A stretch of DNA of 44,123 nucleotides from Micrococcales bacterium (GCA_009779195.1 WRET01000024.1:1-44123); one strand, 5' to 3'. Shown: positions 1-8,661, numbered from the stretch's first letter. Numbers and translations are program-made. Notes: generated by a model from the letters alone, not told the origin.

Positions 1-97
1 CACAGACCCCGCTGACCACCCGACTCACCTTGCACCCCACCAGGATCCCAGCCCACCGACGAACACCACGCACACCACGCGGATTGTTCAGCAGTCT
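1..97. other. Non-coding flank left of the inverted-repeat element
   Basis: I see no convincing gene, RNA or repeat here. The stretch from 1 to 301 has no gene. Its main content is the inverted-repeat element at 98-264, and this part is ordinary GC-rich flank. Confidence 0.5.
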
Positions 98-264
98 CCT
101 AGGGCGTGTCTCTTAACCCCCCGTGCGAGCGTGGCGTGTCCGGTGCGTGCGCTGGCAAGGCGACGGAGGAGAGCAGACTGGAGGTGCTGCCGACGACGGC
201 AACGCCGCCAGAGTGCGTGCCGGGCGCGCCGCGGCGTGCGGGGGGTTAAGAGACACGCCCTAGG
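98..264. mobile_element. MITE-like element with 26-bp perfect terminal inverted repeats
   Basis: Positions 98-123 and 239-264 are perfect 26-bp inverted repeats. They begin CCTAGGGCGTGTCTCTTAAC and run into six C residues. The outermost CTAG (99-102 and 260-263) could be a target-site duplication or part of the repeat. The 115-bp interior is too short for a transposase. Inside, 133-156 pairs imperfectly with 207-230: 17 of 24 positions match and six of the seven mismatches are G-T, so plus-strand RNA could fold as one long hairpin. The terminal loop holds a small hairpin (TGCCG-ACGA-CGGCA). Transposase-less elements with such ends are usually mobilised in trans. The GGGCGTGTCTC-type end resembles IS5-family (IS427-like) ends, but that family assignment is inference. 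Confidence 0.7.
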
Positions 265-301
265 CTGACAGCCCACCTGACTGCGGGTATTCGTGACCCC
301 G

Positions 302-613
302 CTACGCCAGGGCCAGGGCGACGCGCAGGGCGCTGTCGACGCGGCGCATGGTGGCGACGGAGAGGGCACCGGCTGGTTCGGTGTGGTCGTCCGGGTACAG
401 GACGGTGATGTCGTCGCACAGCACCCGACCGACGAGCGGGTCCGCGTGGTCGAGCTCGACGATCGAGGCCAGCTGTGGTTTGGGTGTCGTGGTGACGCGG
501 ACCACCAGCGCGGACCCGAGGTTGCGGTTGCGCGCGTTGTTGGACACCACGAGGTACGGTTTGCGGCCCGCGCCGATATCGGCCCAGAACACCTGGCCAC
601 GCACATACGCCAT
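302..613 (-). CDS. MazF/PemK-type toxin (probable mRNA endoribonuclease)
   Basis: This 103-residue protein has the MazF/PemK fold signature: an N-terminal RGQVFWADIG strand, then KPYLVVSNN (about residues 18-26), a central LVVRVTTT strand and VLCDDITVL near residue 67. MazF toxins of about 100-120 aa cleave single-stranded RNA when freed from their antitoxin. The ATG overlaps the stop codon of the upstream gene (TGATG at 611-615), so the two are translationally coupled in antitoxin-first order, as expected for type II toxin-antitoxin pairs. The gene ends about 40 bp from the MITE-like element at 98-264. Family assignment is confident. Activity and cleavage specificity cannot be read from the sequence. 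Confidence 0.88.
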   Translation of the reverse strand: MAYVRGQVFWADIGAGRKPYLVVSNNARNRNLGSALVVRVTTTPKPQLASIVELDHADPLVGRVLCDDITVLYPDDHTEPAGALSVATMRRVDSALRVALALA

Positions 614-903
614 CAGTCGGCCATCCGGTGGCGGCGTGAACGGACCGCCTGCGCGTGCGCGTCGTCGTCAGCGTCAGTCGTTGCCGCCAGCGCGGCGTAA
701 CCAGCGTTCAGACGTGCCTCGGCGAGTGACCGCCGGGCATAGTCGATGAGGCTGGCCAGTATCCGGGACTCAGACACGACCTCGGGCAGCGGCCCGGTGA
801 CCCGCTCCACCTCCAGCCGTTCCGGTGTCCCAGGCTCGCCGACTGTACGAAGCAAGGCGAGGTGCTCGTCAGCAAGCGGCACGCTCTTGCGAACAATAGT
901 CAT
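613..903 (-). CDS. Antitoxin partner of the MazF-like toxin
   Basis: This 96-residue protein lies directly upstream of and overlapping the MazF-like toxin. Such antitoxins bind and neutralise the toxin and usually repress the operon. The sequence is rich in charged residues, with an Arg-rich C-terminus (RSRRHRM). The region VSESRILASLIDYARRSLAEA (about residues 43-63) looks like one amphipathic helix suited to toxin binding. No canonical AbrB or ribbon-helix-helix motif is evident to me, so the call rests mainly on operon position, size and coupling. The ATG is preceded by TATATT six bases upstream and has no Shine-Dalgarno, consistent with a leaderless mRNA. Confidence 0.75.
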   Translation of the reverse strand: MTIVRKSVPLADEHLALLRTVGEPGTPERLEVERVTGPLPEVVSESRILASLIDYARRSLAEARLNAGYAALAATTDADDDAHAQAVRSRRHRMAD

Positions 904-939
904 GCACCCAATATAGCAGACTGTGCAGCATATGATGCT
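904..939 (-). promoter_or_regulatory. Probable leaderless promoter and operator of the toxin-antitoxin operon
   Basis: On the minus strand TATATT (915-910) sits six bases before the antitoxin ATG, so transcription would start at or next to the start codon. An interrupted palindrome, AGCAT-ATG-ATGCT (927-939), overlaps the expected -35 region and is a reasonable autoregulatory operator. Both are inferred from sequence pattern and position. Confidence 0.45.
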
Positions 940-1020
940 TCACTCCGTGCCCCACGGTGCTCGCAGATGGGGAACCAGTTGCTCATCCGCTCCCGTCGCG
1001 ACCGGCCCTGGCCGGCGGGG

Positions 1021-2064
1021 TCAACTGGGCAGGTCGTAGATCGTGACCTCGGTCTCGTCGACGGAGCAGACGACCTGGGAGCCGAGGGTGAGGTCGAGGT
1101 TGGCGGCCTGGGTTGGGCGGATCTCGGCGACGACCGGGACGGTGCCGGCCAGTGTGCGCAGTCGGACACGGTCGCCGAGGGGCTCGACATCGGTGATGGT
1201 GGCCGTGATGGTGTTGGTAGACGCACTGGCAGGTGACTGGTCTACGCGGACCGCTCCTGGGGAGAACACGGCCACGGCTGGGGCGCCGACGCGCAGGGAC
1301 GGGTCGGGAGGCTTTCCGGCCAGGACGAACGACGGGGTCGTGACGGCGTCACCGTCCCACTGGCCGGTGACGAAGTTGAGGCCGGCGATGCGGGCGGCGA
1401 ACGGGCTGCGTGGTCTGGCGAGCACGTCGGCGGTCGGACCTGTCTCGACGACGCGGCCTTCGTCGATGACGACCACCCGGTCAGCGAGCAGGAGCGCGTC
1501 GAGGGCGTCGTGGGTGACGATGACCGCTGTCTGGTCAGCCAGGACTGTGCGCAGCGTCTGCCGCAGGGCAGGGGTGACCGCGACGTCGAGGGCGGCCATC
1601 GGTTCGTCGAGCAGCAGCAGCTGCGGTTCGGCGGCCAGAGCACGGGCGACGGCGACCCTTTGCGCCTGGCCTCCGCTGAGCTGGTGGGGTTTGTGCTCGG
1701 CGAGGTCGCCCACACCGGTCTCGTGCAACCACCGGCGGGCCGCCGAGCGTGCGGCTGCGCGCGAGACCCCGCGCGCGGTGGGCCCGAAAGCGACGTTCTC
1801 CAATGCGGTCATATGGGGGAACAGCAAGGGGTCTTGTGCCAGCAACGCGGTCTGCCTGCGGTGCGGGGGGACGGTGGTGAGGTCTCGACCACCGAGCCTC
1901 ACCGTGCCCGACGTCGGTGCGACAAGACCAGCGACCACACCCAGGATTGTCGACTTGCCAGCCCCGTTCGGCCCGATCAGGGCGACTGTCTCACCGTCGG
2001 CCACGGTGAGCTGGGCCTCGACGCTACGAGGGGCGACGGCTGCGTCAAACTCCAGACGGCTCAC
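1021..2064 (-). CDS. modC: Molybdate ABC transporter ATP-binding protein ModC
   Basis: This 347-residue ATPase powers the ModB permease for molybdate import. Walker [10 protein letters not shown] is at about residues 33-41, the signature [15 protein letters not shown] near 129 and Walker B LLLLDEP near 150, followed by the D-loop and switch histidine (VTHD). After about residue 230 comes a C-terminal TOBE-like region, typical of ModC and other CUT1/molybdate-type ATPases, which can bind oxyanion for regulation. It is the last gene of a four-gene minus-strand operon, and its ATG overlaps the end of modB by four bases. ModC rather than a sulfate or sugar ATPase is supported by the adjacent ModA and ModB. 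Confidence 0.88.
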   Translation of the reverse strand: MSRLEFDAAVAPRSVEAQLTVADGETVALIGPNGAGKSTILGVVAGLVAPTSGTVRLGGRDLTTVPPHRRQTALLAQDPLLFPHMTALENVAFGPTARGVSRAAARSAARRWLHETGVGDLAEHKPHQLSGGQAQRVAVARALAAEPQLLLLDEPMAALDVAVTPALRQTLRTVLADQTAVIVTHDALDALLLADRVVVIDEGRVVETGPTADVLARPRSPFAARIAGLNFVTGQWDGDAVTTPSFVLAGKPPDPSLRVGAPAVAVFSPGAVRVDQSPASASTNTITATITDVEPLGDRVRLRTLAGTVPVVAEIRPTQAANLDLTLGSQVVCSVDETEVTIYDLPS

Positions 2065-2861
2065 AGTACGCCCCGTCTGTGCCCGGCGAACCCGATGACG
2101 GCGACCGCGACGACCACGAGCACCAACGACAGCGCGACAGCTGCGTCAGGGTCGGCGACCCGTTCCAGGTAGATCTGGATCGGCAGCGTCGACGTACGTC
2201 CCTGCATGGACCCGGCGAAAGTGATGGTGGCCCCGAACTCGCCCAGCGACCGTGCGAACGCCAACACTGTGCCACTGAGCAACCCCGGGCCCACCAGCGG
2301 CAGCGTGACCCGGCGGAACACCATGCCGGGGCTGGCCCCCAGGGTCGCCGCCACGGTCTCGTAGCGCTGGCCCGCGGTGCGCAGCGCACCCTCGACAGAG
2401 ATCACCAAGAACGGCAGGGCGACGAAGGTCTGCGCCATGACCACTGCCGCAGAAGAGAACGCCACCTGGATGCCGAGCACGTCGAGGGTGTGCCCCAGCA
2501 GGCCCCGCCTGCCGAAGGTGTACAACAAGGCCAGGCCGCTGACGACCGGCGGGATGACCAGCGGCAAGAGCACCAGCGAACGGACGATGCCCTGGCCGGG
2601 GAACTGGGTCCGTGCCAGGACCGCCGCCATCGGGACCCCGAGCACCAGGCACAGCGCTGTGCTGACCGTGGAGGTCCGCAGGCTGAGCCACAGTGCGTCG
2701 AGCGCAGCCTCGGAGGTGACCAAGGTGGTGAGCTGCGGCCAGCTGACCCGGCTCACCATCGCGACCAGAGGCAGCAGCACGAAGGCCGCGCCGACCGCCG
2801 CGGGGACGAACAACCACCGCGGCAGGCCGACGCGTCCTTCGAACGCGCTCTGGGAGCTCAT
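2061..2861 (-). CDS. modB: Molybdate ABC transporter permease ModB
   Basis: This is a membrane permease of about 266 residues from the CysTW/ModB family, with roughly six hydrophobic segments starting at [17 protein letters not shown]. The cytoplasmic EAA-type loop is recognisable as [18 protein letters not shown], where the ModC ATPase docks. I chose the ATG at 2861 (MSSQSAFEG), four bases after the modA stop, rather than an upstream in-frame start at 2924 that would run into the 3' end of modA. The 3' end overlaps modC by four bases, so modA-modB-modC are tightly coupled. Confidence 0.87.
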   Translation of the reverse strand: MSSQSAFEGRVGLPRWLFVPAAVGAAFVLLPLVAMVSRVSWPQLTTLVTSEAALDALWLSLRTSTVSTALCLVLGVPMAAVLARTQFPGQGIVRSLVLLPLVIPPVVSGLALLYTFGRRGLLGHTLDVLGIQVAFSSAAVVMAQTFVALPFLVISVEGALRTAGQRYETVAATLGASPGMVFRRVTLPLVGPGLLSGTVLAFARSLGEFGATITFAGSMQGRTSTLPIQIYLERVADPDAAVALSLVLVVVAVAVIGFAGHRRGVL

Positions 2862-2865
2862 GGGG

Positions 2866-3648
2866 TTACGGCCCGGCGAACCCTGCACCGGCGAGCAGGC
2901 CCTGCCCGGCGTCAGAGAGGACAAAGTCGATGAACTGCTGCGCCAGGTCGCCGTTCTTCGAGTCGGCGACCGTGGCGATCGGGTACGTGTTCACCGCGGC
3001 GGACGACTCGGCGAACGTCACGCCTTCGACCGAGGCGCCCGCACGTTTGACGTCGGTGACGTACACGACTCCAGCGTCAGCCTCGCCGGACGAGACCTTC
3101 CCGAGGACATCAGTGACCGACTGCTCCTGGCTGACAGGGCTCAGTGTGACCCCAGCCGCCTGCGCGGCGGTCTGCGTCGCGGCACCGCAGGGAACTTCTG
3201 GTGCGCAGACCACCAGCTTCAGCCCCGGTTCGGCCAGGTCCGCAAAGCTGGTGACACCGGCCGGGTTTCCGGGCGGGACCACGATCGACAACGTGTTCGA
3301 CGCGAAAGGCACCGGGTTGCCGGCCATGGGGCCGAGCTTGTCCATGTTCTTGGTGTCCGCGGAGGCGAACACGTCGGCTGGGGCCCCAGCCAGGATCTGC
3401 GCCGCGAGGTCCGACGACCCTGCGAAGCTGAACGTGACATTCACCCCTTCGTTCTCCGCTTCGAACTGCTGCCCCATCTCGGCGAAGACCTCCGTCAACG
3501 AAGCAGCAGCGAACACCGTGAGAGTCCGCTTCTCGACCTCGCCGGAGTCGCTGGCGCAACCAGACGACGACACCACCGCTGCGGCGCACACCGCCGCCAC
3601 TGCCCAGACCCGGGCCTTTCGGGTCCGCGTGCTCACACGTGTGTTCAT
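2866..3648 (-). CDS. modA: Molybdate-binding lipoprotein ModA
   Basis: A 260-residue periplasmic-type binding protein. An N-terminal hydrophobic segment ends in VSSSGC, a plausible though not perfect lipobox that would anchor it to the outer face of the membrane. The mature part starts [16 protein letters not shown], the typical ModA opening whose AAASL serines contact molybdate. [13 protein letters not shown] (second oxyanion-contact serine region), ADVFASAD and DAGVVYVTD follow, as in the family. It is preceded by the XRE-PBP regulator with an ATGA overlap and followed by modB. ModA proteins can also bind tungstate, which the sequence does not resolve. Confidence 0.9.
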   Translation of the reverse strand: MNTRVSTRTRKARVWAVAAVCAAAVVSSSGCASDSGEVEKRTLTVFAAASLTEVFAEMGQQFEAENEGVNVTFSFAGSSDLAAQILAGAPADVFASADTKNMDKLGPMAGNPVPFASNTLSIVVPPGNPAGVTSFADLAEPGLKLVVCAPEVPCGAATQTAAQAAGVTLSPVSQEQSVTDVLGKVSSGEADAGVVYVTDVKRAGASVEGVTFAESSAAVNTYPIATVADSKNGDLAQQFIDFVLSDAGQGLLAGAGFAGP

Positions 3649-4751
3649 GGCGTGGTGTCATTCCTTTCGGTCGGCCCCAGATCAGCGCACCCGGGGGGTG
3701 TTGGCGACAGGTGGCGCGGCTGCGGCGGACCCAACGGCGTGAGCTCGTCACCGCACCCGGTGCGGTCGTACCCCGCGAGCAGCCGTGCCCGGCCTGCGAG
3801 CGCGTCGGAACGCAACGACTCGACGAACGCTGCGGCAGCGGGCAGTGCTGTCCACTGCTCGGCCAGCCACAGCTCGACGTCGTGGGTCTCCAGCGGCGTG
3901 AACCCGAGGTCGAACGCCGCAGCGGCAGCCTCCATCGCCACCCCGGCCTCACCAGCGCCATAGGCGACCCGGCGCGCGACGTCGATATGCCCGCTCCCCA
4001 CCGGTCCAGGTACGTGACCATCGGCACCTGCGGCCTTCAGCGCCCGGACGAACGCCTGCTGGGAACCTGCCCCGGCGTCGCGCTGCACCACTGCTGCGCC
4101 GGTGCTGACCAGCTCGTCGAGCGACGGCGCGCGCACGTCAGACGACGCCAGCCCCACCTGCCAGCGTGCCACGCGCCACCGGCGCACCGGAACTGGCGGG
4201 ACCGGCATATCCCCAGGCCGCGAGTGCACCACCACACCGTGGACCCACCCGTCAGCCAGCAGCTCCACGGACTTCCCAGTCGACATGTGCACGGTGAGCA
4301 CCCGGTGCCCCATCGGCTCGACAAGCCCCGCGACGGTCCCCATGATCGGGTCGCACCCGGCGATGACCAGCCCTGCTGGCATCCCGGCTGGTAACCAGTC
4401 GACCGTGTCGGTGTCCCACACCGCGTCGGCCACTCCCCATGACTCGGCGGTGTCCGCCCCGCACACCGCCGGGACCGAGACAGTCCGGTCCCCGACCCGT
4501 CCGACCAGCACCGGCGTGCCCGGAGCCACGTCGTGGCCCAGCACGGCCACCGATGTTGGCGTCTCTTCGGCGAACAGCACCTCCACCGGCGCCTCCAACG
4601 CCCGTGCGAGCCGCAGCGCCGCCGTCACGTTCGGGACGTGCCTGCCAGCCTCCACTGCGCTGACCAGCTGCCGAGTGACCCCCGCCCGGCGCGCCAGCTC
4701 AGTCTGCGACCAACCGCGCCCCTGCCGCGTTGCTCGGATCCTGTCGTCCAC
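3645..4751 (-). CDS. XRE-type HTH regulator fused to a PBP-like molybdate-sensing domain
   Basis: This 368-residue fusion begins with a Cro/C1 (XRE) helix-turn-helix at about residues 1-60 (GWSQTELARRAGVTRQLVSA). A region similar to the PBP_like domain of periplasmic-type molybdate-binding proteins follows from about residue 100, including AGCDPIMG, GSQQAFVRAL and AGEAGVAMEAAA. It is the first gene of the mod operon and overlaps modA by ATGA, so it is most likely a one-component regulator of molybdate uptake. The start is GTG at 4751, preceded by TACTAT six bases upstream and no Shine-Dalgarno, suggesting a leaderless message. Whether it represses or activates, and whether it senses molybdate or molybdopterin, is not visible. 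Confidence 0.85.
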   Translation of the reverse strand: MDDRIRATRQGRGWSQTELARRAGVTRQLVSAVEAGRHVPNVTAALRLARALEAPVEVLFAEETPTSVAVLGHDVAPGTPVLVGRVGDRTVSVPAVCGADTAESWGVADAVWDTDTVDWLPAGMPAGLVIAGCDPIMGTVAGLVEPMGHRVLTVHMSTGKSVELLADGWVHGVVVHSRPGDMPVPPVPVRRWRVARWQVGLASSDVRAPSLDELVSTGAAVVQRDAGAGSQQAFVRALKAAGADGHVPGPVGSGHIDVARRVAYGAGEAGVAMEAAAAAFDLGFTPLETHDVELWLAEQWTALPAAAAFVESLRSDALAGRARLLAGYDRTGCGDELTPLGPPQPRHLSPTPPGCADLGPTERNDTTP

Positions 4752-4763
4752 GCTCGGATAGTA
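4752..4763 (-). promoter_or_regulatory. Probable leaderless promoter of the mod operon
   Basis: A minus-strand TACTAT hexamer (4763-4758) lies six bases before the GTG start of the XRE-PBP regulator. There is no purine-rich Shine-Dalgarno between them. This is pattern-based inference. Confidence 0.4.
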
Positions 4764-4835
4764 GCAGCATGTGGACGGGGGAAACGGGACTGCGGCTTGC
4801 CGCTTGCCAGCTCACTCGAGCCCACGCGGTGCTGG

Positions 4836-6515
4836 TTACTTGCGCATCGCGTGGTAGGTCTCGATGAGCAAGCGGGTGGACGGGTCTTGGGCGGCCAGGG
4901 CTTCGGGGTCGCCGACGACGGCGGGGGCGATCTGCAGGGCAAGCTGTTTGCCGAGCTCGACACCCCACTGGTCGAAGGAGTCGATACCCCACACGATGCC
5001 TTGGACGAAAGTGATGTGCTCGTACAGGGCGATGAGCTGGCCGACGACACTGGGGGTCAGGGCCGGGGCGAGGATCGAGGTGGTCGGGCGGTTCCCGGTG
5101 AAAACCCTTGCGGGGACGATCGCCTCGGGGGTGCCTTCTGCGCGGACCTCGTCGGCGGTCTTGCCGAACGCCAGGGCGCGGGTCTGGGCGAAGAAGTTCG
5201 ACAAGAACAACCCGTGGACGTCGGTGCCGGAGTCGGTCAGCGGGTTTGCCGGGTTGGCCATGGCGATGAAGTCCGCGGGGACCAGCCGGGTGCCCTGGTG
5301 GACGAGCTGGTAGAACGCGTGCTGGCCGTTGGTCCCCGGTTCGCCCCAGAACACCTCACCGGTGTCGCAGGTCACAGGCGCGCCGTCCCAGCGCACAGAC
5401 TTGCCGTTGGACTCCATGGTCAGCTGTTGCAGGTACGCCGGGAAACGGTGCAGGTGCTGGTCGTAGGGCAGCACCGCGTGGGTGTGGGCGCCCATGAAAT
5501 TCGTGTACCACACGTTGAGCAGGCCCATGAGCACCGGGACGTTGCGGTCCAGGGGGGTGTTGGCGACGTGGACGTCCACCTGGTGGAACCCGGCGAGGAA
5601 GTCCTGGAACGCCTGCGGGCCCAGCGCCACGACCAGGCTCGTGCCGATCGCCGAGCTCACCGAGTAGCGTCCGCCGACCCAGTCCCAAAAACCGAACGCG
5701 TTGGCCGGGTCGATACCGAACTCGGCCACCTTGTCCAGCGCCGTGGACACGGCGACGAAATGCTGGGCGACCGTCTGCCCGCGGGCCTCGGCGGTGTCGG
5801 CGACACGGCCGTCGCCGACGAGGCTCTCCAGCAGCCACTCACGGGCCAGCCGGGCGTTGGTCAACGTCTCCAGGGTGGAGAACGTCTTGGACGCGACAAT
5901 GAACAACGTCGTGGCAGGGTCGAGGTCCGCGACAGTGTCGGCAAGGTCCGACGGGTCGATGTTCGAGATGAAACGGCAGGCCAGGCCGTTGGCGACATAC
6001 GGGCGCAACGCCTCGTACACCATGACCGGACCCAGGTCGGACCCGCCGATACCGATGTTGACGACAGTGGCGATCGGTTGCCCGGTCACCCCGGTCCACT
6101 CGCCCGAACGCACCTTCTCGGCGAAGGTGTAGACCTTGTCCAGCACCGCGTGGACGTCGGCGTCCACGTCCTGGCCGTCGACCACCAGAGCGGCCTGGGC
6201 CCGGTGGGGACGGCGCAGCGCGGTGTGCAGCACCGACCGGCCTTCGGTGACGTTGATCTGCTCCCCGGCGAGCATCGCGGCGAAGCGTTGCGGCACCTGC
6301 GTCTGCTCGGCCAGCTCGACGAGCAGCTGCACCGTGGTGTCGGTGATGAGGTTCTTCGACAGGTCGACGTGCAGGTCGCCCAAGGTGTACGTGAACCGTG
6401 CGGCCCGGCCCGGGTCGTCGGCGAACCAGCCCCGCAGGTCAGGGGCCAGAGTGTCTCGGTGGGCAGTCAGACCTGCCCAGGCTTGTGTGGTGGTGGGGTC
6501 GACAGGTGCGCTCAC
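4836..6515 (-). CDS. pgi: Glucose-6-phosphate isomerase
   Basis: This 559-residue enzyme interconverts glucose-6-phosphate and fructose-6-phosphate in the cytoplasm. Both family signatures are present: [14 protein letters not shown] in the middle and [17 protein letters not shown] near the C-terminus, whose lysine is catalytic. The [11 protein letters not shown] phosphate-binding stretch and [10 protein letters not shown] are also intact. The length fits the long bacterial Pgi form (about 550 aa). I chose GTG at 6515 (MSAPVDP), preceded by a GGTGGGG Shine-Dalgarno-like run. The open frame extends to 6572, but that part is Cys/Arg-rich and not Pgi-like. It is apparently monocistronic. Confidence 0.96.
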   Translation of the reverse strand: MSAPVDPTTTQAWAGLTAHRDTLAPDLRGWFADDPGRAARFTYTLGDLHVDLSKNLITDTTVQLLVELAEQTQVPQRFAAMLAGEQINVTEGRSVLHTALRRPHRAQAALVVDGQDVDADVHAVLDKVYTFAEKVRSGEWTGVTGQPIATVVNIGIGGSDLGPVMVYEALRPYVANGLACRFISNIDPSDLADTVADLDPATTLFIVASKTFSTLETLTNARLAREWLLESLVGDGRVADTAEARGQTVAQHFVAVSTALDKVAEFGIDPANAFGFWDWVGGRYSVSSAIGTSLVVALGPQAFQDFLAGFHQVDVHVANTPLDRNVPVLMGLLNVWYTNFMGAHTHAVLPYDQHLHRFPAYLQQLTMESNGKSVRWDGAPVTCDTGEVFWGEPGTNGQHAFYQLVHQGTRLVPADFIAMANPANPLTDSGTDVHGLFLSNFFAQTRALAFGKTADEVRAEGTPEAIVPARVFTGNRPTTSILAPALTPSVVGQLIALYEHITFVQGIVWGIDSFDQWGVELGKQLALQIAPAVVGDPEALAAQDPSTRLLIETYHAMRK

Positions 6516-6611
6516 ATCCCCACCGTAACGACCCGGCTCGTGGCCGCACCAGCACGACAGGCGGCCACGCACACCCTCGTCTCGCCAGTCGGACCAGCCG
6601 GTCGACCCACC

Positions 6612-7229
6612 TCAGCCGTCGCCCAGCAGCTGCGCGCAGTCTCCTCGGTACTCAGGGGGCATATGAGGGTAGACCTCGTGGCGGTAGGTCTGGGCCATCT
6701 GCTCAGCGACCTGTGGCGACGCGCCCAGGTGCTCGGCGACACGGGCGTCCCACTCCATAGCCAGGCACTCGGTCTTCGCCTCAGAGTGCTCACCGGAGAC
6801 GTGGACCGCTTCGTGCGCGACGACGTGCAGGGCGTCCACCTGGCCGAGTGTGGGGTGGCGGTGGTCCGAACGCAGCCACGACCCCAGGTCGGCGCACGTG
6901 CTCGCACGGAGCTGTGCGACGTTGGAACCCCACGTGACCCACCCGGCGTACCGGGTGGTGTTGACCAGGTTCGCCGTCCACCGTTCGCACACCGCCTTGG
7001 CCTTGGGGTCTCCCGAGACCAGACGGGTCGCGGACGTTGCCGCCGCCTGGGTCTGGTGGTGGCGGACCTCGGTCACGACCGCAGGCACCGCCAGCACCAG
7101 CCACGCCACCAGAGCCACCGTCGCCACCTTCTGCGACGTGGCCCGCCGCGTGGCCAGACGCCACAGGGCGCGCACCGTCATCGTCACTGTCACCAGCGAC
7201 ACGACGGTCAGGGCCCCGAAGTCGTTCAC
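6612..7229 (-). CDS. Small membrane protein with an HExxH putative zinc-protease motif
   Basis: I do not recognise a named family. The reading frame from GTG 7229 encodes about 205 residues. A hydrophobic N-terminal segment (about 5-20) and a clear membrane helix (VALVAWLVLAVPAVV, about 38-52) are followed by a probably extracytoplasmic domain with HVVAHEAVHVSGEH near residues 135-148. HEAVH fits the HExxH zinc-binding motif, with nearby acidic residues (E150, E154) as possible third ligands. Cysteines at about 81, 112 and 155 could form disulfides. The frame stays open upstream to 7523, but that part is Arg/Pro-rich and antisense to the kinase start, so I excluded it. The start is uncertain. 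Confidence 0.6.
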   Translation of the reverse strand: MNDFGALTVVSLVTVTMTVRALWRLATRRATSQKVATVALVAWLVLAVPAVVTEVRHHQTQAAATSATRLVSGDPKAKAVCERWTANLVNTTRYAGWVTWGSNVAQLRASTCADLGSWLRSDHRHPTLGQVDALHVVAHEAVHVSGEHSEAKTECLAMEWDARVAEHLGASPQVAEQMAQTYRHEVYPHMPPEYRGDCAQLLGDG

Positions 7230-7361
7230 GCCCCCAAGATCGGCACGTACCGCACGTCCCCGACATCCAACCGGCAAGTTCACTCGGTAGCCGACCCACG
7301 CCACGACCTCGTCCAGCCTGGACGGGCAGTGACCAGGTGCCAGAATCGGTAGGTCCAGGCT

Positions 7362-7368
7362 GAGGAGG
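7362..7368 (+). promoter_or_regulatory. Strong Shine-Dalgarno fixing the PfkB-type kinase start
   Basis: GAGGAGG lies four bases before the GTG at 7373 and is among the best ribosome-binding sites in the window. It supports this GTG over the other in-frame GTG codons just downstream. Confidence 0.6.
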
Positions 7369-7372
7369 ACTG

Positions 7373-8224
7373 GTGGGATCGGTGGTGTGCGTCGGGTTGA
7401 CGACGCTGGATGTGGTCCAGGTGACCGACCGGGTGCCTGGGCCGGACGAAAAGCTCGTCGCCGACGACGGGTGGTTGGCGTTCGGCGGCCCGGCGGCCAA
7501 CGCGGCAGCGACGTGCGCAGCACTCGGGGTGGATGTGCGGCTGGTCACCGCCCTGGGAAGCGGACCTGTCGCCGACCTTGTCCGGGCAGGTCTGGCCGCC
7601 GCAGGAGTTGAGGTGGTGGACCTGGCGCCCGACGTCCGTGACCTGCTCGCAGTCTCGTCGGTGCTGGTCAACGACCTGGGACGGGCTGTGGTGTCATGTA
7701 ACGCCCAGGCAGCCCCTGACCTGTCCGGTCCCGCTGCCGCTGTGCCGGGCGCAGGGGCCGGCGATGTCGTCCTCGTCGACGGCCACCACCTGGGTGCGGC
7801 GACAGTGCTGGCCGGACGGTCGGCTGGGGCAACGGTGCTCGCCGACGGGGGTAGCTGGAAACCGGGCCTGGAGGACCTGCTGGCCCGTGTCGGTGTTGCG
7901 GTGCTCTCGGCGGACTTCCACGTGCCTGGCGCCGACGACGACCTGCTCACCGTCGTCGCGACGATGGGCCCGTCCGTCGTCGCGCAGACGCACGGTGCCG
8001 GTCCGGTGCAGGTGCGCACCCACGACGGCACGGTGCACCACGTCCACCCTCCGCAGGTGCCGGTGACAGACACCCTCGGTGCCGGGGACGTGCTGCACGG
8101 AGCTGTCGCGGCGGCCCTGGCCCGCGATGCCGACCCGCTGTGCGCCATCACCTCGGGCGTGGATGTCGCATCCCGTTCGGTGCAGTTCCGTGGTGCCCTG
8201 GGCTGGACCGACGCCCACGACTGA
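7373..8224 (+). CDS. PfkB-family carbohydrate kinase
   Basis: This 283-residue ribokinase-superfamily protein has the PfkB features: an N-terminal sugar-binding region (GLTTLDVV, then FGGPAANAAATCAALG) and a C-terminal DTLGAGDVLHGA, which holds the anion-hole glycines and the catalytic aspartate. Such enzymes transfer the ATP gamma-phosphate to a sugar, nucleoside or related alcohol. No transporter or catabolic gene lies beside it to suggest a substrate. The GTG start is supported by GAGGAGG four bases upstream. It is slightly short for the family (about 300 aa) but both ends look intact. Confidence 0.85.
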   Translation: MGSVVCVGLTTLDVVQVTDRVPGPDEKLVADDGWLAFGGPAANAAATCAALGVDVRLVTALGSGPVADLVRAGLAAAGVEVVDLAPDVRDLLAVSSVLVNDLGRAVVSCNAQAAPDLSGPAAAVPGAGAGDVVLVDGHHLGAATVLAGRSAGATVLADGGSWKPGLEDLLARVGVAVLSADFHVPGADDDLLTVVATMGPSVVAQTHGAGPVQVRTHDGTVHHVHPPQVPVTDTLGAGDVLHGAVAAALARDADPLCAITSGVDVASRSVQFRGALGWTDAHD

Positions 8225-8228
8225 CACC

Positions 8229-8264
8229 CCGGCACTGGGCAGACCGGGTGGCCGCGGGTGCCGG
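8229..8264 (+). terminator. Possible terminator hairpin after the PfkB-type kinase
   Basis: CCGGCAC (8229-8235) and GTGCCGG (8258-8264) can pair just after the kinase stop, with a GC-rich 22-base interior. There is no U-tract, so termination is only a suggestion. Confidence 0.3.
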
Positions 8265-8289
8265 TCCGTAGTGTTGTCCAGCGCGCCGG

Positions 8290-8295
8290 TAGACT
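8290..8295 (+). promoter_or_regulatory. -10 element giving a probably leaderless DUF3039 mRNA
   Basis: TAGACT lies six bases before the ATG at 8302, with no Shine-Dalgarno. The spacing places the predicted start site at the initiation codon. Confidence 0.4.
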
Positions 8296-8301
8296 CCAGC
8301 C

Positions 8302-8661
8302 ATGACGTTCGAGGCGATGGCCGACCCAGGTCCCGACGACCCGAGAGGACCAATCAGCCCGAGCGGCCCGGACACCGCGACCTCGGTGCTCGAACGCACC
8401 GAGACCGCCGAAGAGCTGGAGCCTGGCGACCGCGAACGTTTCGCCCACTACGTGCGCAAGGAGAAGATCCTGGAGTCCGCGGTCAGCGGCAAACCAGTGA
8501 TCGCCCTGTGCGGCAAAGTGTGGGTCCCTGGCCGCGACCCGTCAAAGTTCCCCGTCTGCCCTGCCTGCAGGGCCATCCTCGACGGGATGCGTGGCGGCGA
8601 CAACAACGACGACAACGACAGCGGTTCAGGCCGACGCTGGGGCTTCGGCCGCGACAAGTGA
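8302..8661 (+). CDS. DUF3039 domain-containing protein
   Basis: This 119-residue protein belongs to the actinobacterial DUF3039 family. The conserved core is GKPVIALCGKVWVPGRDPSK followed by FPVCPACR, whose three cysteines (C..CPAC) suggest a small metal-binding site. The N-terminal third is low-complexity and acidic/Pro-rich, and the C-terminus is a disordered Asp/Asn/Gly stretch ending in basic residues. Function is unknown for the family. The gene stands alone with a leaderless-type promoter and a downstream hairpin. Confidence 0.85.
   Translation: MTFEAMADPGPDDPRGPISPSGPDTATSVLERTETAEELEPGDRERFAHYVRKEKILESAVSGKPVIALCGKVWVPGRDPSKFPVCPACRAILDGMRGGDNNDDNDSGSGRRWGFGRDK

Noticed and set aside
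88..606. Open frames on both strands through the MITE-like element and the MazF-like gene
   Set aside because: They are Ser/Arg/Thr-rich shadows of the toxin gene or of GC-rich inverted-repeat DNA and lack any domain or ribosome-binding site.
4533..7352. A 939-codon open frame on the plus strand
   Set aside because: It is antisense to pgi and the regulator. Its His/Gln/Arg/Val composition is the usual shadow of high-GC coding DNA.
6790..8448. A 552-codon minus-strand frame over the PfkB-type kinase
   Set aside because: It has Ser/Thr/Arg-rich shadow composition and no motif, while the plus-strand kinase has clear family signatures.
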